Shown piece after piece: positions 12,320 through 23,137 of a stretch of DNA of 64,000 nt; within the stretch, counting starts at the first letter, position 1; each line of letters begins with the position of its first letter. The DNA is from Tulasnella sp. 424 (taxonomy: Eukaryota > Basidiomycota > Agaricomycetes > Cantharellales > Tulasnellaceae). Both the position numbers and the translations under genes were made by a program. The stretch lies in assembly GCA_019633425.1 (NCBI GenBank), contig WSUB01000022.1:186001-250000 (forward strand). Reading direction: 5' to 3'. Below the pieces are notes generated by a model. It ran no database searches, was not told the origin of the DNA, and was given only the letters and a program-made list of their open reading frames with translations.

Positions 12320-13410
12320 TAATCAATGTACAGTACTTCAGGCATAGCATCTAGACTTTTAGTGAACTTCTCTTGCGTTTATCGCGTACGGCTAGGATGA
12401 AAAATCGTTATTTGTATCCTTAGATAGCAATTTGTACGATAGACCTACAGATTACCGGGGTATCTGGTAAGAATAAAGACGGTTGTGATCCAGGCACTGG
12501 CGACAGAAAACAGCAACTGGGTTACCTGCATTTTCTCACGCCGCAGCAAGCTCAATAATCGATATTTATACTTCAACCGGTTTAGTACGGAAGCCATGAG
12601 CTGAGGTAATATAGACTAGATCCATTCAATTGAAGAGCCTTATCGTGATGGTAAGGGACAAGTCAGTAGAAGTAGCGCCCTGGATGCCGTGCTTCAGCCG
12701 AATTGAAAGATATACCTGACGAGATAACGCGTCATACAGACTGCGTGCCGCGGCCGCGGGTGACCCTTGGCCTGTCGACGATACTTTTGTTGCCTCAAGT
12801 AGCTGTATTACTCACAGCAGTTGAAACAGAATAATTGTCCCTAGTACAATTTGTCATTCGAAATTTGATGGACAATAAAAGTCGTCATTACAAAGATACC
12901 AAACTGGCAGATATCGATACTACCAGAAGGAAGTAAATACAATCGAAAGCGAGCGTCAGTGCGTGTAAAGGGAAGGACGGAAAAGGCAGAGTAAAAAATC
13001 GAAAAATATGAGAAAGAACAAGCAAGAGAACAATGGGATAAGATATGTGAGAGACAGAAGCAGAAAATGGGGAAACAAATAGGTGAGATCAGAGGCAGGG
13101 CATTGGCCGAGCGAGGTGAACGAACACGTGAACGGAGTGGTCAAAGCAACGCGATCGAGCACGGGACAGGATCTGACACGAGTCGAACAAACGGGGAGCA
13201 AGTAGTGCCGACAAAAACACTCAAAGGAGGATGTGGGAAACGTGGAGGTGGGTGGGAATTGGTGCACGGACTCGCGACCCCTGCCTGTTCGTTTGAAAAT
13301 AGACGGTATATGTAGAGGCCAAGGGAATTAACTCCTACCTCGACGTCGACTCGACGCAAGACCCCTTTCAATATCTAGCCTTGCCCATAACTACGCAATT
13401 AAAAGAACCC
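12320..13410. other. Intergenic region, no gene seen
   Basis: About 1.1 kb without a supportable gene. The open frames near 12956-13371 on both strands are short and composed of A/G-rich or C/T-rich low-complexity codons. Polypurine sequence from about 12930 to 13100 on the plus strand accounts for them. The promoter of the following F-box gene should lie at its right end. Confidence 0.5.
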
Positions 13411-15189
13411 ATGGATCCCACTCTATCTGAAAGGTATCACTATCGGACCACATATGTACAGCAAGCTCGCTCCTGGGTTGACTTCTCTGTTCTTATCAGC
13501 GCGCCAGAGACGGCGGATCGTATTGAAGTGTCCACCCCTCCCAGCCAACCGTCTACCGGCTCATCCTCCTCACCATCCAAGTTATCCACGCCCACTATCG
13601 TCCCAGAGCAACTTGACGAAAACTCGAACTCCATCCCCCTTATCAACCAGCTTCCCACAGAAATCCTAATCACCATATTCGAGGAGTCAATCTACGTCCC
13701 CGAGCTATCTCGATGGGATATACCGCACATCCAAAAGCTGAAATGCCTCGCGAGTGTGTGCCTCTGGTGGAACAAACTTATCAAAGATACTCCGCATCTG
13801 TGGGCAGTGGTGGAGTCCAATGTCCCCAACGAGCTTGTCCCCATCATCCTTCGAAAGTCGGGACAAAGCACCCTTGCATTCAAGTGCTGCGAAGGCGTCG
13901 AAAACCCCATTCGACTTGCTTCACAGCGGTACGATAAGGAGGAACAGTGGCCCTCGGATGATCTCCTCTCATTCTTGACGACCACCCTTTCGGAGCTTCA
14001 CCGATGGCGCTCTGCTCTTTTCCAAATTTCGCCCGCAAATATCGAGATTCTTTGGCAACTGGAACAGCCAGCACCGCTTATTGAGAAGATGGATTTCCAA
14101 ATATTCCATTGGCCGTGGCGAGAAATCAACCTATTTTCAGGATACGCCCCGAACCTTCGATGGATTCGTATAGCCGGTCTTCCGTTTATATGGTCCCAGG
14201 GAGTGTTCCACGATCTCCGACATCTCCACATCGAAAACATCAAATTACCTCAGCTCGCAGTGGAGGATATATTACTCACCGTTCAGTCTTCTCCCAACCT
14301 CCAAACCTTACGCTTGGAACTGATGGAGATGTCTATCGTTCAAACTCAACCTAATTTCCCGGAGTTCCGCTTGGAATTCCTCGAGGAATTATCACTCACC
14401 AACATGCCACCTTCAGCCACTCACACGATTCTCGCCCACATCCGCGCTCCACACCTCCGCTGCTTAACTGTCGACCCTAACTATGCAACCGATGACTTCG
14501 ACGGTCTCAAATTCATCGATACTATCAGCTCCCATTTCCTCCCCATGAATCACCTCGACCTAGGTGATTCCCATAGGCTGAGGTTATCGCTGGACTCGAA
14601 TTTGGTCGACATCGGGGTTGCATCGGCCACCGATTACTCACAGCAGCGCATCGGCATTCGAATCCCTCACAATTCCTCTCTTCACATTCTTCAAACTATC
14701 ATCGAAACAATAATCCACAGTTCGGTACCGCGTTCACCCATCATCCTTTTCATCGAAGAATTCTCGAGGATCGCATGGGGTGATTTGTGTGGAATATTAA
14801 GCTCGTTGGAGGAGGTGGTTGCGCTGCAGGTATGGGCACAACAACCGGATCGTCAGGTCGACTTTTTCAAATTCCTGGCGACCCCCTTGGATGTTTGTGG
14901 AGTTAAAAAGTGGCTGTTCCCCAAATTGACCGAAATCGTACTTCCCTGGTACATTTCGGGCGAGCAGGCGGTTCAACTAGTCAGGGCACGGTATAATTTG
15001 GGCACCCTGGAGAATCGTGCAGCTGCGCAGGACGGAGCCATGCCGTGTCCCCTGACAATGCTTGACGTGTCTTGGGCTTTGAATTTGGACGTCGAACAAT
15101 TGTCAGAAATTACGAATATAGTGGGTCTGGCAGTCATTCGACAACCCCGTGCCGGTGACTTCACCTATAGTGCCTTAGGGTCACACTGA
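13411..15189 (+). CDS. F-box-like domain protein, 592 aa
   Basis: A single open frame from ATG 13411 (MDPTLSERYHYRTTYVQQA) to TGA at 15189. The frame is open further upstream to about 13381, but without an ATG. F-box-like segment: INQLPTEILITIFEESIYVP, then LASVCLWWNKLIKDTPHLWAV. Beyond it are leucine-rich strands such as LRHLHIENIKLP and LQTLRLELMEM, consistent with an LRR-type substrate-binding region. It is the third of the dispersed paralogue trio with 404-2044 and 10603-12319. Its 3' end faces the 3' end of the SAF1-like gene 275 bases away. Function beyond probable SCF adaptor is unknown. Confidence 0.85.
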   Translation: MDPTLSERYHYRTTYVQQARSWVDFSVLISAPETADRIEVSTPPSQPSTGSSSSPSKLSTPTIVPEQLDENSNSIPLINQLPTEILITIFEESIYVPELSRWDIPHIQKLKCLASVCLWWNKLIKDTPHLWAVVESNVPNELVPIILRKSGQSTLAFKCCEGVENPIRLASQRYDKEEQWPSDDLLSFLTTTLSELHRWRSALFQISPANIEILWQLEQPAPLIEKMDFQIFHWPWREINLFSGYAPNLRWIRIAGLPFIWSQGVFHDLRHLHIENIKLPQLAVEDILLTVQSSPNLQTLRLELMEMSIVQTQPNFPEFRLEFLEELSLTNMPPSATHTILAHIRAPHLRCLTVDPNYATDDFDGLKFIDTISSHFLPMNHLDLGDSHRLRLSLDSNLVDIGVASATDYSQQRIGIRIPHNSSLHILQTIIETIIHSSVPRSPIILFIEEFSRIAWGDLCGILSSLEEVVALQVWAQQPDRQVDFFKFLATPLDVCGVKKWLFPKLTEIVLPWYISGEQAVQLVRARYNLGTLENRAAAQDGAMPCPLTMLDVSWALNLDVEQLSEITNIVGLAVIRQPRAGDFTYSALGSH

Positions 15190-15464
15190 AGTTTGACCTA
15201 TGCGGGCAGTAGGACAGAGTGTTCCATATGTAGCTTGATTATATAAGAGGAAATCGCTGACTAGCAGTTCTATGTACATAACTTCGATTTCGATTTCGGT
15301 GATCCGTAAAACGAGGAAATGCCCCCGGTTCCAGATAAACCCCCGGGAGTGGACTAAGGGGTAGATCAGGCAGCTGCTTGGACTTCATCTCACTCGCTTC
15401 AATCGCATTAACGTCGGAATATGTATTATAATCCTATTTCAACTATTTAGGAATCAAGGCACTA

Positions 15465-17999
15465 TCATTCTTCTCTTCCTTCTGAGTTGTTATCCGGCAT
15501 CGGAGGGGCAGGCGGGTGCTGCGCAATAAACGCGTCGAAACCTCCAGGCACTCGATTCGGATTCCCTCTCAACCCTCCTCTCCCTCTCTCAGCAGCAAGC
15601 CCGAGCCTCGGCAAGAACGGCAAGCTACCTCCTACACCATCCCTCTGAACCGCGGGGCCATGTCGAATCGGGGGATTAGGTCCCTGTATTCCATACGGTG
15701 GACCGGGCAATGCGTGGTGCCCAGTCGAGGATAAAGGGGGGTCGAAGGCGTGAGGATTGAAAGGAGGAGATTCGTAAGTCGAATAAGTGTCGTGAGGGTC
15801 GTGTTGAGCAGGCGGCTGGTTCGACCCAACGCCGGTCGAGGGAAGCTGATGAGGCCAGTCCCCAGGCATAGGCCTCGTGATTGGGGGAGGGAACCATGAT
15901 TCGATCCCCTGATCATCATTCTTCACTGGCTCCTTCCCTTTCAAGCCAACGTTCACCTCATCCTTACCTCCATCGAGGTCGATGACCAACGCTCCCGTAT
16001 GCCAACCCGAAGCCGCGACGCTGAAGACGAATTTCTTGCTGGGTTCCTCCCTTCCCGGTTGATTGTCTTTCTTTATGAGATGATCGAATCGCACCGGAGA
16101 TGGGACAGTGACCTCCTGCGGGTTGATCCAATGTCTCCCATCTCGCGCAGCGTTAAGGTCTTCTTGTCGGCTGTAAGCTCCTGGAGCGCCAAGCGGGAGG
16201 TTAACGGGATCGCCTAACCCCAGAGCACCCTCAGAGAACTGCCCCCAGGTGTACAGCTTTCCGTTGGATGCCAATGCAGCGTTGTGATAGTCCCCGAGTT
16301 GCAGCGATATGATCGACTCCTGGAGGAGGGATGGGTAGATGGTCTGAGGGAAGTCGAGTTCGCCCGTCATAGGTTTGGTATCTTTCTTGCCGAGGAGGAC
16401 CAATGACGCATAGGGAGAGGTTGAAGCCGAGACGGAGTAGGCAGTGAAACTGTTGTAGTGAGCAGCAATCTATCGAGAAAGCTCCGATGTTAGCAACCAT
16501 TCGAAGGATAGTGCGAAACCGGGCTCTCACGTACATGCGTGATCTTCATCTTTGTGGGTGGCTGAACTCCTGAATCATCTGCAAATACGGGGTTTTGCTT
16601 GACTTGGTCGACTTCGCTATATTGCGGAAGCTGTTCGAAAATCAACAGGTCAATAACCACCTCGCTGCGGTCGAGGACTTGGTCAACTCACATAGACCCA
16701 TCCAGGTCGTCGACGAGTTTTCCACAGTTCTTTCAACCACTCGCTTCCCTGCGGCAGGGGTTCCCCGCCGCCACTTAAATCGATGGATAGAACGTGTCCC
16801 TTGTTGGTCAGTCCGATAAGGAAGTTATCACCCGCAGCAATTCGAACTAGTTTGAGACCTTCATCAGAGTGAATTGCTTCGACAACTTTGCCGGACGCGT
16901 CAACCGTGGCTTCGAAGCCTTCTCTTGTGGTGCTGAGATCAGGGAGGTCGGTTGGGAGTGATGGTAGGACAAGCGGGGAGACGGCGATGGCTAGAGACGT
17001 GCAGGGAACGACGTCCTCTCCGTCAAGCTGGATCGCGCTCGCCTTGTGCTCCCCCGACTCATCCAGAGTCTCGTTCAGGTTGCTCATCGTGCGTTCAAAA
17101 TCCTCCCCTGTGGTACAAGGCCACAAAACATATGCCGTTCCGCTTCGGTTGAGCATGGAGACGAAGCCCCAGCCACATTCGACTTGAACGAGCGCTTCGT
17201 CCGGATTTTGAGTGTTATGAATGAGTGGTGACGTGAGCTGGATGGGACGGCCCCAGGACAGGAAGAACCATGCGTTGTTTTCAGAGTCGAGTGCGGCTGA
17301 GTGAGCTCTGCCGCAAGAGAGAGCTGAGAACTTGACGGGGTGAGCCGCCGCTTGGTCTGCGGGTTCTTGGGCTGGATAGTTGACTTGAAGCCTGTGTGGC
17401 GTTGGAGCAGGCTTGACTGCCTCAGAGAAACCGTCTTGCCGGAGAGCGAATCCTTCGCCTTGGAGTTGGCCCCAGACGTAGATGCGACCGGCATCGTCGA
17501 GGGCGTGGAAGGACCTGCAAGCCACACACCACAGCTGGAGTCAATTTCCGGACGGGGGCTTATGCCGTGAAGTATGACGCACCATCCTCCAGCGACGAGC
17601 GAGACGATTCGCGCTTTGATGTCGACTTTGATAGGGAAGGGAACCCCGGACCTATACTCCTTCGGGAGGCCCTTGACGCCCAAGCGGCCTTGACTCGCGA
17701 CTCTGTGATCCGGAGGTCAGCGAGCAGTCAGAATCGAAACAAACGACAACCCACCCCCAAGTATAGACGCTGGGCCTCCGAATGCCCTTGTATATGACCT
17801 TCCACCCATTCTCTCGAGCGGTGTCAGCATTGGCGGTGAAATTATAATCTCGCTGGAGCTTGAGTCGCCAAAAGGTGTCGTCGGAACATAAGGTCGTGAA
17901 GAACTTGCAAGTTTGAGCCAACGCTAAGAGCGAAGAGAGATCTAACACTGGAAAGACGTGGTCGAGGAGCAGCTCTACGGGGAGGTCGGTGATGGCCAT
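15465..17999 (-). CDS. F-box plus RCC1-repeat protein, SAF1-like, 762 aa, 5 exons
   Basis: Minus-strand exons: 17755-17999, 17583-17702, 16692-17514, 16535-16630, 15465-16469 (2289 nt, phases 2, 2, 0, 0). The N-terminus is a clear F-box, MAITDLPVELLLDHVFPVLD, then LLALAQTCKFFTTLCSDDTF and WRLKL. RCC1-type blades follow: VYTWG, GRLGVKGLP, VSLVAGGW, GRIYVWGQLQGEGFAL, CGRAHSAALD, IAAGDNFLIGLTNKGHVLS, LGDYHNAALASNGKLYTWGQ and FSEGALGLGD. The last 130 residues are Pro/Gly-rich and probably disordered. This arrangement matches yeast Saf1 and related fungal proteins, SCF adaptors whose beta-propeller binds substrate (known for yeast: degradation of adenine deaminase). Orthology is inferred. It is divergent from the first tandem F-box gene at 18317. 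Confidence 0.9.
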
Positions 18000-18316
18000 G
18001 CTGAGGTCGTTAGAGGTAGAGAGGAAAGATGGCCTGGGATGGTGGACTGGGGCTTTTATAACAGCCCGTTGGCTTGTTAAGAAACGGTGCACATGCTTGT
18101 GATCCACTATCGATGACGTCGCAGCCAAGCGCAGCGTTCGACCCCTATCGCGTCCCAGATGAAGGCGTGGGCAGTTCAGAGCGGAAGCAGCTGATTGTCG
18201 ACGAAAGTTTGTTTGTTCTGACTCTTGAAAGTCACAGCTCACCCCCAACCAACCTCCCTCGACTGCATCAGAAACTTCGTCAGTGAACCAACAGTAACAT
18301 AATTTCGCCCGTATAT
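18000..18316. promoter_or_regulatory. Divergent intergenic region before the F-box array
   Basis: The right half (about 18200-18316) holds the leader that recurs before every array member: a GAAAGTTTGTTTGTTC-like string, then CATCAGAAACTTCGTCAG about 50 bases before the ATG, then the TATATATGCAC start context. The same elements precede 21404, 23138, 24968 and 26722, so they were copied with the genes and probably contain the promoter. Confidence 0.55.
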
Positions 18317-19657
18317 ATGCACCTAGCTCTCAGACCCAGCCAGAAATCTCCGATTCTCGACCTTCCTGATGACTTAACTTATCTCATTTTCCTCACCTGC
18401 AACCACGATGACCCTCAGAAATTTTCAACGGTCATCCTACGCGTCTGCAGCCAGTGGAGGCAAATCGCACTAGCGATTCCGGAGCTATGGTCTACTATCA
18501 ACTTCGACAAAAACCTCAAAGAAAAGCATGTCGTTGAAAGGATCCAAGCACAGCTCGAGCGGACTCAGTTAGCACCGCTGCACATTCATATATTCGAACT
18601 AGCAATACAAAAACCTGCGATCAAGAATATGATGAAAATCTGTCAATTGATACTGCCCTTGGTTCAGCGGTGGGGAAGCCTTACCATCCAGAAGGACATT
18701 CCGCACAGAGCGCTTCGGTTGCTGTTCGACCGGCTAGCAAACACTTCAGCGCCAAGGTTGGAAAAGCTCGCCATAGAAAATGTTGTGCTGTGGTGGCGTT
18801 GGGGGATGGATAAAAAGTGGAAATTCAAGGCGTTCGGCGGCGGGATGCCGAGCCTTCGATACCTCCAACTGTCAAGATGCAGGTTCGATTGGAATTCGCA
18901 CATGTTCGACAACCTCATCGAACTTGAAGTCCACGACGCTCGGCTTCTGACAATGAATCAAGACAAAGTCACCACTATCGTGCTAGATATCCTCATTCGC
19001 TCGCCCCAGCTTCGTCACCTCGTCATAACCGGGGACATCCGGCACCCGCTGGCGCCAACGCGAAGTCGTTCCCGACCCCCTTTCACGCGGGAGACTATCA
19101 CCCACAACGCAATAAAACGCATAAACGTACCTCTGTGCTCAGGTAGGGTAACAGATGCGCTCCTAGAGCTTGTCAAGATGCCGGATTTGGAGGACCTAAC
19201 TCGTGAACCATCTTACTACATCCTCCCCTTCTCCTTCCACACGCTCGCTCGTGTCAATCCTCTACCCAACATTCTCTGCATCCGAATTGACGTGAATGCA
19301 GACCACTACACGCTTTCCCCTCCAGAGAGTGCCACCCTGCCGTTGGCACTCCAGGCCATGGGCCGGCTTGAATCGCTGGACCTCCGCGCCCTCGATCTCA
19401 GCCAAAATGACTTCTGCCTTCCGAACTTGCTTACTTGGCTCCCGAGCCTTGCATATCTGAAGCTAGTCGACTGCATAGGCCTTTCCGCCTCCACAATAAG
19501 GGAGATGCTAGACCGCGGGAGGAACCCCAAACGCCTAGCGTTGGCGTTATATAGTGAGGTCAAGATTGAAGGAGAATTAATACATTCACGAGGTAGCCCT
19601 CTGCAGGAGTTCAAGGGAACTCTTAGAACATGTGTCCGGATGTTGGACACTTGGTAG
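18317..19657 (+). CDS. Tandem F-box-like protein, copy 1, 446 aa
   Basis: A single exon from ATG 18317 to TAG 19657. F-box-like N-terminus, residues about 12-65: ILDLPDDLTYLIFLTC, then LRVCSQWRQIALAIPELWST, the common agaricomycete form with Cys-Ser-x-Trp-Arg and Pro-x-Leu-Trp-Ser. Downstream are leucine-rich repeats: LRYLQLSRCRFDW, LESLDLRALDLSQ, LAYLKLVDCIGLS. Probable SCF adaptor; no substrate can be named. Codon-for-codon it aligns with copies 2 and 3, which have exactly the same length. It is intact, with no frameshift or internal stop. Confidence 0.85.
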   Translation: MHLALRPSQKSPILDLPDDLTYLIFLTCNHDDPQKFSTVILRVCSQWRQIALAIPELWSTINFDKNLKEKHVVERIQAQLERTQLAPLHIHIFELAIQKPAIKNMMKICQLILPLVQRWGSLTIQKDIPHRALRLLFDRLANTSAPRLEKLAIENVVLWWRWGMDKKWKFKAFGGGMPSLRYLQLSRCRFDWNSHMFDNLIELEVHDARLLTMNQDKVTTIVLDILIRSPQLRHLVITGDIRHPLAPTRSRSRPPFTRETITHNAIKRINVPLCSGRVTDALLELVKMPDLEDLTREPSYYILPFSFHTLARVNPLPNILCIRIDVNADHYTLSPPESATLPLALQAMGRLESLDLRALDLSQNDFCLPNLLTWLPSLAYLKLVDCIGLSASTIREMLDRGRNPKRLALALYSEVKIEGELIHSRGSPLQEFKGTLRTCVRMLDTW

Positions 19658-20030
19658 TCGAAGCATTCTCATCTGTACCTTGGTGCCGGTTGTAGATCAA
19701 CAGACCTTGTTTGCCCGCTCTGTAGGACAGTCTTCAATCAAGTGTATATGTACGGAGCGCCACGCAAGAGGGGGTCGGCGATGTCCGAAATCCGAACATG
19801 TGGTGAGTGTAGAGTAAATGAGGGTCCATATCCAGTGCATGTTCGAATTCGGAAAACGTACGCGAAAATCAAGCCAATCACTTATCCTAGCAGAAGACGA
19901 TCGGATTGTGTTTTTGAGTTTGAAAACAGCCTTGAGCATGGACTCGAACCTCTCCACTTTGATTGTCTACGAAAGTTTATTTGTTCACATCGTTGAAAGT
20001 CATCTCGTCCCCCACCCGGGCCTGCAGGGA

Positions 20031-21349
20031 TCGTAGCGGCGCGAGCGCCAGTCCCCGATTCTAGCGGGGGATTTTAGAGAGAAGAATTTATTCGAGTAAG
20101 ACATTTAGCTGTTGAAGCTCGTACACAAAGAGAAGGGTCGGCCGGGTTTGATGACTGATAAAGGCGAGTGATGTGTGCAGTGGTGCGATAAATACAGCAA
20201 ACCATTTCTTCAACCCACGTAAGGTCGCGAAAGCGATCCGGTAGGCTGCCACGGAACAGATTATTTGCCAGCGCAAAACGGGGCACCTTGCCTCGACACA
20301 AAGAGCTCCAGCAATCTTCGCAGAAAAACAAAACGATGTCTCCCGAACGAGTAGTGCATCCCAAAACGTCGAGCATGTATCCGTTGAGTAGGGGAAAGGA
20401 CGCGAATTCAAAGGAAGCGCGAAGGTCCCCGGACGGCACCTTCAACGACTCCAAAAGGGACATTTCCGGAGATCGAGGGCCAATAACAAGCTCAGAAATC
20501 TTGACATCGAGGCGCGCGCGGGAGCAACAGCAACAGACCTGAGGAGGTTTATAATTAGTCGCGGCGGCATAATCCTCCGAGTCGCAACAGGCCTCCAGGA
20601 AGTCCTTAGGGGGAATTTGAGGCCAAGACGAATCATAGTCCAAATCAGATTGAACGGCGGAGGCAATGGCGGCGGCAGCTGAAGCTTTACAAGACTCTTT
20701 CTCGGAAGCACGACGGGCATCAAGGCGGGCATTGCGAGCATGTGCACTCTCAGCAGCACGGCGAGCGCGTACCGACTCCCTTTTTTTCAGACGGAGTTCC
20801 TCGTTCCAGGCTATGCTCGCGGTCAAGCGCCGCTGCAACCTCATCAACCAACAGGATATCGATTAAGCTCCCAAAGTAAGCACGAAGACGGTCTTCGACC
20901 TCGAGGGACAGAGACCCACCACCAAAAAGAACTTCAGTGCGTAGACACGACAGAAAGTAGTCAACAACAGCAGCGGAAACAGTATCTTTGTCATGCTTCG
21001 CAACAAGAAGCCCGACAGAGACCCTCCAAGAATCAATTTGTTCAAAGGGAACCCGACGAGCGCGGACTAGTAAGTGATCGCGAGACAAGTTTAATAAAGA
21101 AGCTATCATCCTTAAGGTCTCAGGCCGTCAACGGCGACCAGGAGGAAACTGGCGCAAAACGATCCCGTGAGATAAAGGAAAATCAACGGGCAAATTATAT
21201 AAGAAAAAAAAAAGATCACCCAAAGATAGAGAATTACAAAGCACCCTCCGCAGTAAAACACGGGGCTAAGGGGTGGGAAATCATGCGACGAAACACGGAA
21301 CACGCATTCAACCTCGACAAAACCCTCTCCTACTACGTAGAATCGGGGA
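20031..21349 (-). mobile_element. Non-autonomous Helitron (Helitron2-like), 1.3 kb
   Basis: It interrupts the leader between F-box copies 1 and 2; the other units have this leader uninterrupted. Read on the minus strand the element starts TCCCCGATTCTACG (21349 downward) and ends CTACGA near 20031. Just inside the 3' end is a small palindrome GGCGCTCGCGCC, preceded by TAGAATCGGGGA, the reverse complement of the 5' terminus. A 5' terminus repeated in inverted form upstream of a 3' hairpin is the asymmetrical terminal inverted repeat described for Helitron2/Helentron elements. Ends are ambiguous by one base, since the flanks fit insertion between A and T or between T and T. No target-site duplication is seen, as expected. 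Coding content is a degraded N-terminal part of the Rep-helicase gene. Confidence 0.8.
20074..21109 (-). pseudogene. Helitron helicase gene fragment, N-terminal DUF6570-type region
   Basis: From about 20844 down to 20074 one frame gives 257 residues: a Lys/Arg/Ala-rich stretch, a Cys cluster (CCCCSRARLD), and then FFCEDCWSSLCRGKVPRFAL, followed by DLTWVEEMVCCIYRTTAHI. This Cys-x2-Cys, KVPxFALAN and LTxxEEM pattern is what I know from the DUF6570 region upstream of the Helitron replication-initiator domain in fungi. A second frame from about 21109 to 20750 (starting MIASLLNLSRDHLLVRARRV) looks like the more N-terminal part of the same protein, now out of frame. The Rep (HUH) and helicase domains are missing, so the element cannot move on its own. 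Confidence 0.7.
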
Positions 21350-21403
21350 TTGCATCAGAAACTTCTTCAGCGAAACACCAGTAGCATAACTTCACCCGGA
21401 TAT

Positions 21404-22744
21404 ATGCACCCAGCTGTCAGAACCAGCCAACAATCTCCGATTCTCAATCTTCCTGATGACTTGACTTACCTCATTTTCCTCACCTGCCACCACGATGACC
21501 CGGAGAGATTTTCAACGGTCATCCTACGCGTCTGCAGCCAGTGGAGGCAAACCGCACTAGCCATTCCTGAGCTATGGTCTACTATCAACTTTGACAAAAA
21601 CCTCAAAGAATGGCAAGTCGTTGAAAGGATCCAACTGCAGCTGGAGCGGGCTCAGTTAGCACCACTCCACATCCATATATTCGAACCAGCGATACACAAA
21701 CCAGCGGTCAAGAACATGTTGAAAATCTGTCAATTAATTCTGCCCTTAATCCAGCGGTGGGGAAGCCTTACCATCCAGAAGGACATTCCGCACAGGACGC
21801 TTCGGCTGCTGTTCGACCGCCTAGCGAACACTTCCGCACCATGGTTGGAAAGGCTCACCATACAAAATAGGGTGCGGTGGTGGGATCCGGATGTGGATAA
21901 AAAGTGGAAATTCAAGGCGTTCGGCGGCGGGATGCCGAGCCTTCGATACCTCCAACTATCAAGATGCACGTTCGATTGGAATTCGCACATGTTCGACAAC
22001 CTCATCGACCTCGAAATCCATGACCCTCGGACTCTTACAATGAATCAAGAAAAGGTCATATATCTCGTTCGAGATATCCTCATTCGCTCGCCCCGGCTTC
22101 GCTGTCTCGTCATAACCGGGGACTTCCGGCAGGCGTTCACGCTAATGCGAAGTCGTGCCCGGCCCCCTCCACTGCGGGAGACTATCACCCACAGCGCAAT
22201 AAAACGCATAAACGTACCTCTCTGCACAGGCAGGGTTACAGATGCGCTCCTGGAGCTTGTCAAGATGCCGGAGTTGGAAGAGCTGACTCGTGAACCATCT
22301 TACTACATACTCCCTTTCTCCTTCCACACGCTCGCTCGTGTCAATCCTCTTTCCAACATTCGTTGTATCCGAATTGACGGTTTTGCGGACCTCTACACGC
22401 TTTCCCCTCAAGAGAGCGCGGCCCTGCCGTTGGCACTCCAGGCCATGCACCTGCTTGAAGAGCTGGTACTCCGTACCCTCGATCTAAGCCCGAGCGACTC
22501 TTGGCTTCCGAACTTGCTTACTTGGCTCCCAAGGCTAAAATATCTGAAGCTCCTCGCCTGCATAGGCCTTTCCGCGCCAACAATACGGGAGATGCTAGAC
22601 CGCGGGAGGAACCTCAAACGCCTAACTTTGGCGTTATATAGCAAGGTCAAGACTGAAGGGGAATTGATACACTCACGAGATAGCCCTCTGCACGAGTTCA
22701 CGAGTATTCTTAGATCATGTGTTGGGACGTTGGACACTTGGTAG
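21404..22744 (+). CDS. Tandem F-box-like protein, copy 2, 446 aa
   Basis: A single exon from ATG 21404 (MHPAVRTSQQSPILNLPDDL) to TAG 22744. The frame is open upstream to the edge of the inserted Helitron, but the ATG matches the TATATATGCAC start context of the other copies. The same F-box-like motif, LRVCSQWRQTALAIPELWST, and leucine-rich C-terminal part are present. It is very close to copy 1 throughout, with scattered substitutions and no indels, and is intact. The Helitron lies about 55 bases upstream of its ATG, so its original promoter and leader have been separated from it; whether it is still expressed is an open question. Confidence 0.85.
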   Translation: MHPAVRTSQQSPILNLPDDLTYLIFLTCHHDDPERFSTVILRVCSQWRQTALAIPELWSTINFDKNLKEWQVVERIQLQLERAQLAPLHIHIFEPAIHKPAVKNMLKICQLILPLIQRWGSLTIQKDIPHRTLRLLFDRLANTSAPWLERLTIQNRVRWWDPDVDKKWKFKAFGGGMPSLRYLQLSRCTFDWNSHMFDNLIDLEIHDPRTLTMNQEKVIYLVRDILIRSPRLRCLVITGDFRQAFTLMRSRARPPPLRETITHSAIKRINVPLCTGRVTDALLELVKMPELEELTREPSYYILPFSFHTLARVNPLSNIRCIRIDGFADLYTLSPQESAALPLALQAMHLLEELVLRTLDLSPSDSWLPNLLTWLPRLKYLKLLACIGLSAPTIREMLDRGRNLKRLTLALYSKVKTEGELIHSRDSPLHEFTSILRSCVGTLDTW

Positions 22745-23137
22745 TCAAACCATTCTCATCTGTACCTTGGCGTCGTCTGTAGATCCACATACCTCGTTTG
22801 CACGCTCTGTAGAACAGTCTTCAAACAAGCGTACGTGTAGGGAGCGCCACACAAGAGGAGGTCGGCGATGTCCGGAATCCGAACATGTGGCGAATGTAGA
22901 GGAAATGACGTCCATGAAGACGGTCGGATCGTGTTTTGGCTTCGGAAACAGCCCCGAGCATAGCCCTAGGTTCACGCGTAAGCCCCTGCTCCGGAGGCTT
23001 ACATCCGTGAGCCTACATAGCGCTCTCCACTTTACGGACGTTTATTTGTTCACATCGTTGAAAGTCATCCCCCACCACCTGGATTGCATCAGAAACTTCG
23101 TCAGCGAACCACCAGTTGCATAATTTCACCCGGATAT

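Noticed and set aside
20740..21384. Plus-strand frame of 214 codons inside the inserted element
   Set aside because: Antisense of the helicase-gene fragment, which shows recognisable Cys and FALAN motifs on the minus strand.
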